Of a stretch of DNA of 33,607 nucleotides, positions 32,150 to 33,607 are shown one piece after another (the stretch's first letter is position 1; each line of letters opens with the position of its first letter). Position numbers and translations under genes: made by a program. The stretch is taken from assembly GCF_001642955.1 (NCBI RefSeq), contig NZ_LWSK01000062.1, positions 1 through 33,607 of the forward strand. The letters are read 5' to 3'. Origin of the DNA: Rubripirellula obstinata (GTDB taxonomy: Bacteria > Planctomycetota > Planctomycetia > Pirellulales > Pirellulaceae). The notes under the pieces were generated by a model. That model saw nothing but the letters and a program-made list of their open reading frames with translations. It did no database searches and was not told where the DNA came from.

Positions 32150-33028
32150 CTAACGCATGAACGGCAACGATGGCAAGTTCGCGATTCCGACGCCGCCCGA
32201 TGTTGGTGGCAAGGCGTGCCCGTGGACTTGCGATGTCGGGTACAAGTCGTTCGCTCGCATCCCGCTCTGTCCGGAGTTCCGCCGAGGCGGATCGCTGGTC
32301 ATTCGGCCAATCGTGCTGGCGGCGATTTGCGGTGCGCTGTAACTCGGTGCGCTGTAAACCGGCGTGCTATACGTCGTCGCTACTCGTGACTGATTCAATG
32401 GAGCGACTCTGGCATTGCTGTCGAGCGGTCGTAACCTAGCAGCGATCGCGCTCGATGCATCCGTTGGACTTGGGTCTGGTGGTGCGACTTTGCCGACCAC
32501 TTCTAGCTCAGTCTTTTGCTCTCGCTGCATTCGAACCTGTTGCCGGGACACATCAACGGTTCGGTTTTCAGCGATCCATTTCGTCCGCCGTTCGGTTCGG
32601 TTGACGACTTCGTTGCGAGCTTCCCAACGCGTTTCGGGGACGTGATGGTAAGCCACGGTAGGCTGTTGAAACGGATTCCAACGACCATGCATTCTTGGCT
32701 GCCATTTGTACTCAACAACCGGCGTGTACACGGTGCGATTTTCGGGCTTGGTTTCGGTAACCGTTTCTGGTCGGTAAACCGTTTGGTTTTGCTTTACTAC
32801 TTTGGTTTCAATGACCGGCCTTTCGACCGTTTTAGAAACCTGGCGATAGACAATTCCGGTTTGCGGATCCGTGAACAGTCCGCGTGAATTGGTGGCAGGC
32901 GCTTGAGCGCTGGCGCTGGTCCAGTAGACTTGGCTGATACAGCAAAGCGTTAGGGAAGCGAGGATTGCGCGAATGGCAGTGCGACCACCGGTCAGGTGGG
33001 CGGCTTTTGAAAAGATCCGAGCGTTCAT
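32150..33028 (-). CDS. Exported Tyr/Val/Thr-rich repeat protein
   Basis: 292 aa from the ATG at 33028, chosen over the frame start at 33235 because it has AAGGA 7 nt upstream and a signal peptide (FSKAAHLTGG..., LASLTLCC, cleavage near SASA). The mature part carries degenerate repeats of the TVYRPETVTETKP / RTVYTPVVE type, then Arg/Glu-rich RTERRTKWIAENRTVDV repeats, then a Ser/Pro-rich tail. It resembles planctomycete surface proteins with YTV-like repeats, although those are usually cysteine-rich and this one is not. It may be a wall or envelope component. It is divergent from the Trm112-like gene. Confidence 0.8.
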   Translation of the reverse strand: MNARIFSKAAHLTGGRTAIRAILASLTLCCISQVYWTSASAQAPATNSRGLFTDPQTGIVYRQVSKTVERPVIETKVVKQNQTVYRPETVTETKPENRTVYTPVVEYKWQPRMHGRWNPFQQPTVAYHHVPETRWEARNEVVNRTERRTKWIAENRTVDVSRQQVRMQREQKTELEVVGKVAPPDPSPTDASSAIAARLRPLDSNARVAPLNQSRVATTYSTPVYSAPSYSAPQIAASTIGRMTSDPPRRNSGQSGMRANDLYPTSQVHGHALPPTSGGVGIANLPSLPFMR

Positions 33029-33173
33029 GGCAATCCTTCGCCGCGGGTTCGGAAGATGGTAAGCGAGTCCAACCTCATCCCCCAGCGTGTTCGCCTTTTT
33101 GAGCGTAACGAACTGAATACGAAGATGCCTCATGGTGTCATTCGGCACCACTGGCATCCGGTACTGAGAAAAT

Positions 33174-33431
33174 TTGATGATCGACCCAAAATTACTTTCG
33201 CTCCTTCGCTGCCCAACGGGTGGTGGAGCACTCACGATTGCCGACGAATCACTGACAAATCGTCTGAATCAGATGATAGAACAGGGCGATGGAAAAGTTC
33301 GCGATCGCATGGACCAACCGGTGGAAACGGTGGTGGACGGAGGGCTTGTCGATGAAAACAAGCAATGGCTCTACCCCATCCGAATGGGCATCCCAACGCT
33401 GGTAGCAGATCAAGCGATCGCGATTGAGTGA
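33174..33431 (+). CDS. Trm112-like small protein
   Basis: 85 aa, matching the Trm112/UPF0434 pattern: an MIDPKLLSLLRCP opening, a central variable part and a closing LYPIRMGIPTLVADQAI. Family members often bind zinc through CxxC; here the first pair is CPTG, so the second Cys is lost and metal binding is doubtful. In yeast and bacteria such proteins partner methyltransferases; the partner here is unknown. An alternative start is the next Met at 33177. Confidence 0.85.
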   Translation: MMIDPKLLSLLRCPTGGGALTIADESLTNRLNQMIEQGDGKVRDRMDQPVETVVDGGLVDENKQWLYPIRMGIPTLVADQAIAIE

Positions 33432-33460
33432 CTGCGACGTATTTCTTTCGAACAATAATG

Positions 33461-33526
33461 GTGAGCCGCTGGCGGTGAGGCCTCGGGCAATGCGGTAGGC
33501 CCGGCCGCTTACGCGTCGCGGCTCAC
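33461..33526. repeat. Palindromic GC-rich element after the Trm112-like gene
   Basis: GTGAGCCGC (33461-33469) faces GCGGCTCAC (33518-33526), and the interior has further GC-rich complementary blocks such as GGCC...GGCC. It lies 29 bp after the stop and may act as a transcription end, though no T run follows. Confidence 0.6.
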
Positions 33527-33586
33527 TTTAATCGACAGGCCGGCGAGCCCCCGGATGGCTGCCCCCACATCATTTATCTGGCTCGG

Positions 33587-33607
33587 TTTCGCGGCTACGC
33601 CGCGAAA
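33587..33607. repeat. Palindrome at the window edge
   Basis: TTTCGCGG-ctacg-CCGCGAAA is an exact 8-bp inverted repeat that ends at the last base of the window, so the full element may be longer. Confidence 0.6.

Overview
The window comes from a planctomycete, most likely a Pirellulaceae member close to Rhodopirellula. I infer this from gene families, not from a database hit. A DUF1501 protein, a pre-peptidase C-terminal (PPC) protein, a DUF1549/DUF1553 protein and a WD40 protein with a planctomycete cytochrome c domain sit together on one strand. Very large exported proteins are present, Shine-Dalgarno sites are often missing, and short nested palindromes litter the gaps and even enter coding sequence.

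Layout. 1-217: a damaged palindromic element touching the stop codon of a gene. 218-12928 (minus strand): a three-gene operon, read right to left as a ~1.3 kaa exported membrane protein, a 2469-aa exported membrane protein (their ends overlap by 4 nt, GTGA) and a TlpA-type thioredoxin. 13034-14750: a 1.7-kb gene-free block of duplications, three ~217-bp tandem repeats and hairpins, partly derived from the 3' end of the next gene. 14751-23825 (minus): DUF1501 > PPC > DUF1549/DUF1553 > PSCyt1-WD40. 24214-26430 (plus): a Ser/Thr kinase with one membrane helix and a CBM96/DNRLRE-like C-terminal domain. 26470-27951 (minus): a small exported protein and an ~8-helix membrane protein. 27990-29754 (plus): a degenerate shikimate-dehydrogenase-like protein and a SMUG1-type uracil-DNA glycosylase. 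30016-31708 (plus): rplA-rplJ-rplL with a clear intrinsic terminator, but no rplK before it and no rpoB after it. 31709-32149: tandem repeats and a perfect 36-bp inverted repeat. 32150-33028 (minus): a small exported repeat protein. 33174-33431 (plus): a Trm112-like protein. No tRNA, rRNA, CRISPR array or transposase gene was seen.

Two observations stand out. First, a 228-bp palindromic element flanked by a 5-bp direct repeat (CTAAG) lies in frame inside the signal peptide of the DUF1549/DUF1553 gene. Removing the element plus one CTAAG restores an uninterrupted signal peptide. The core of the element is two hairpins with a compensatory base-pair swap and complementary loops, and another copy sits at the stop codon of the thioredoxin gene. 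Second, the two giant proteins look like three homologous-by-architecture modules (signal peptide, ~1000-residue ectodomain, three-helix anchor with an HP...AGL...AP pattern). The last two are fused, leaving a signal-peptide-like segment in the middle of the 2469-aa chain.
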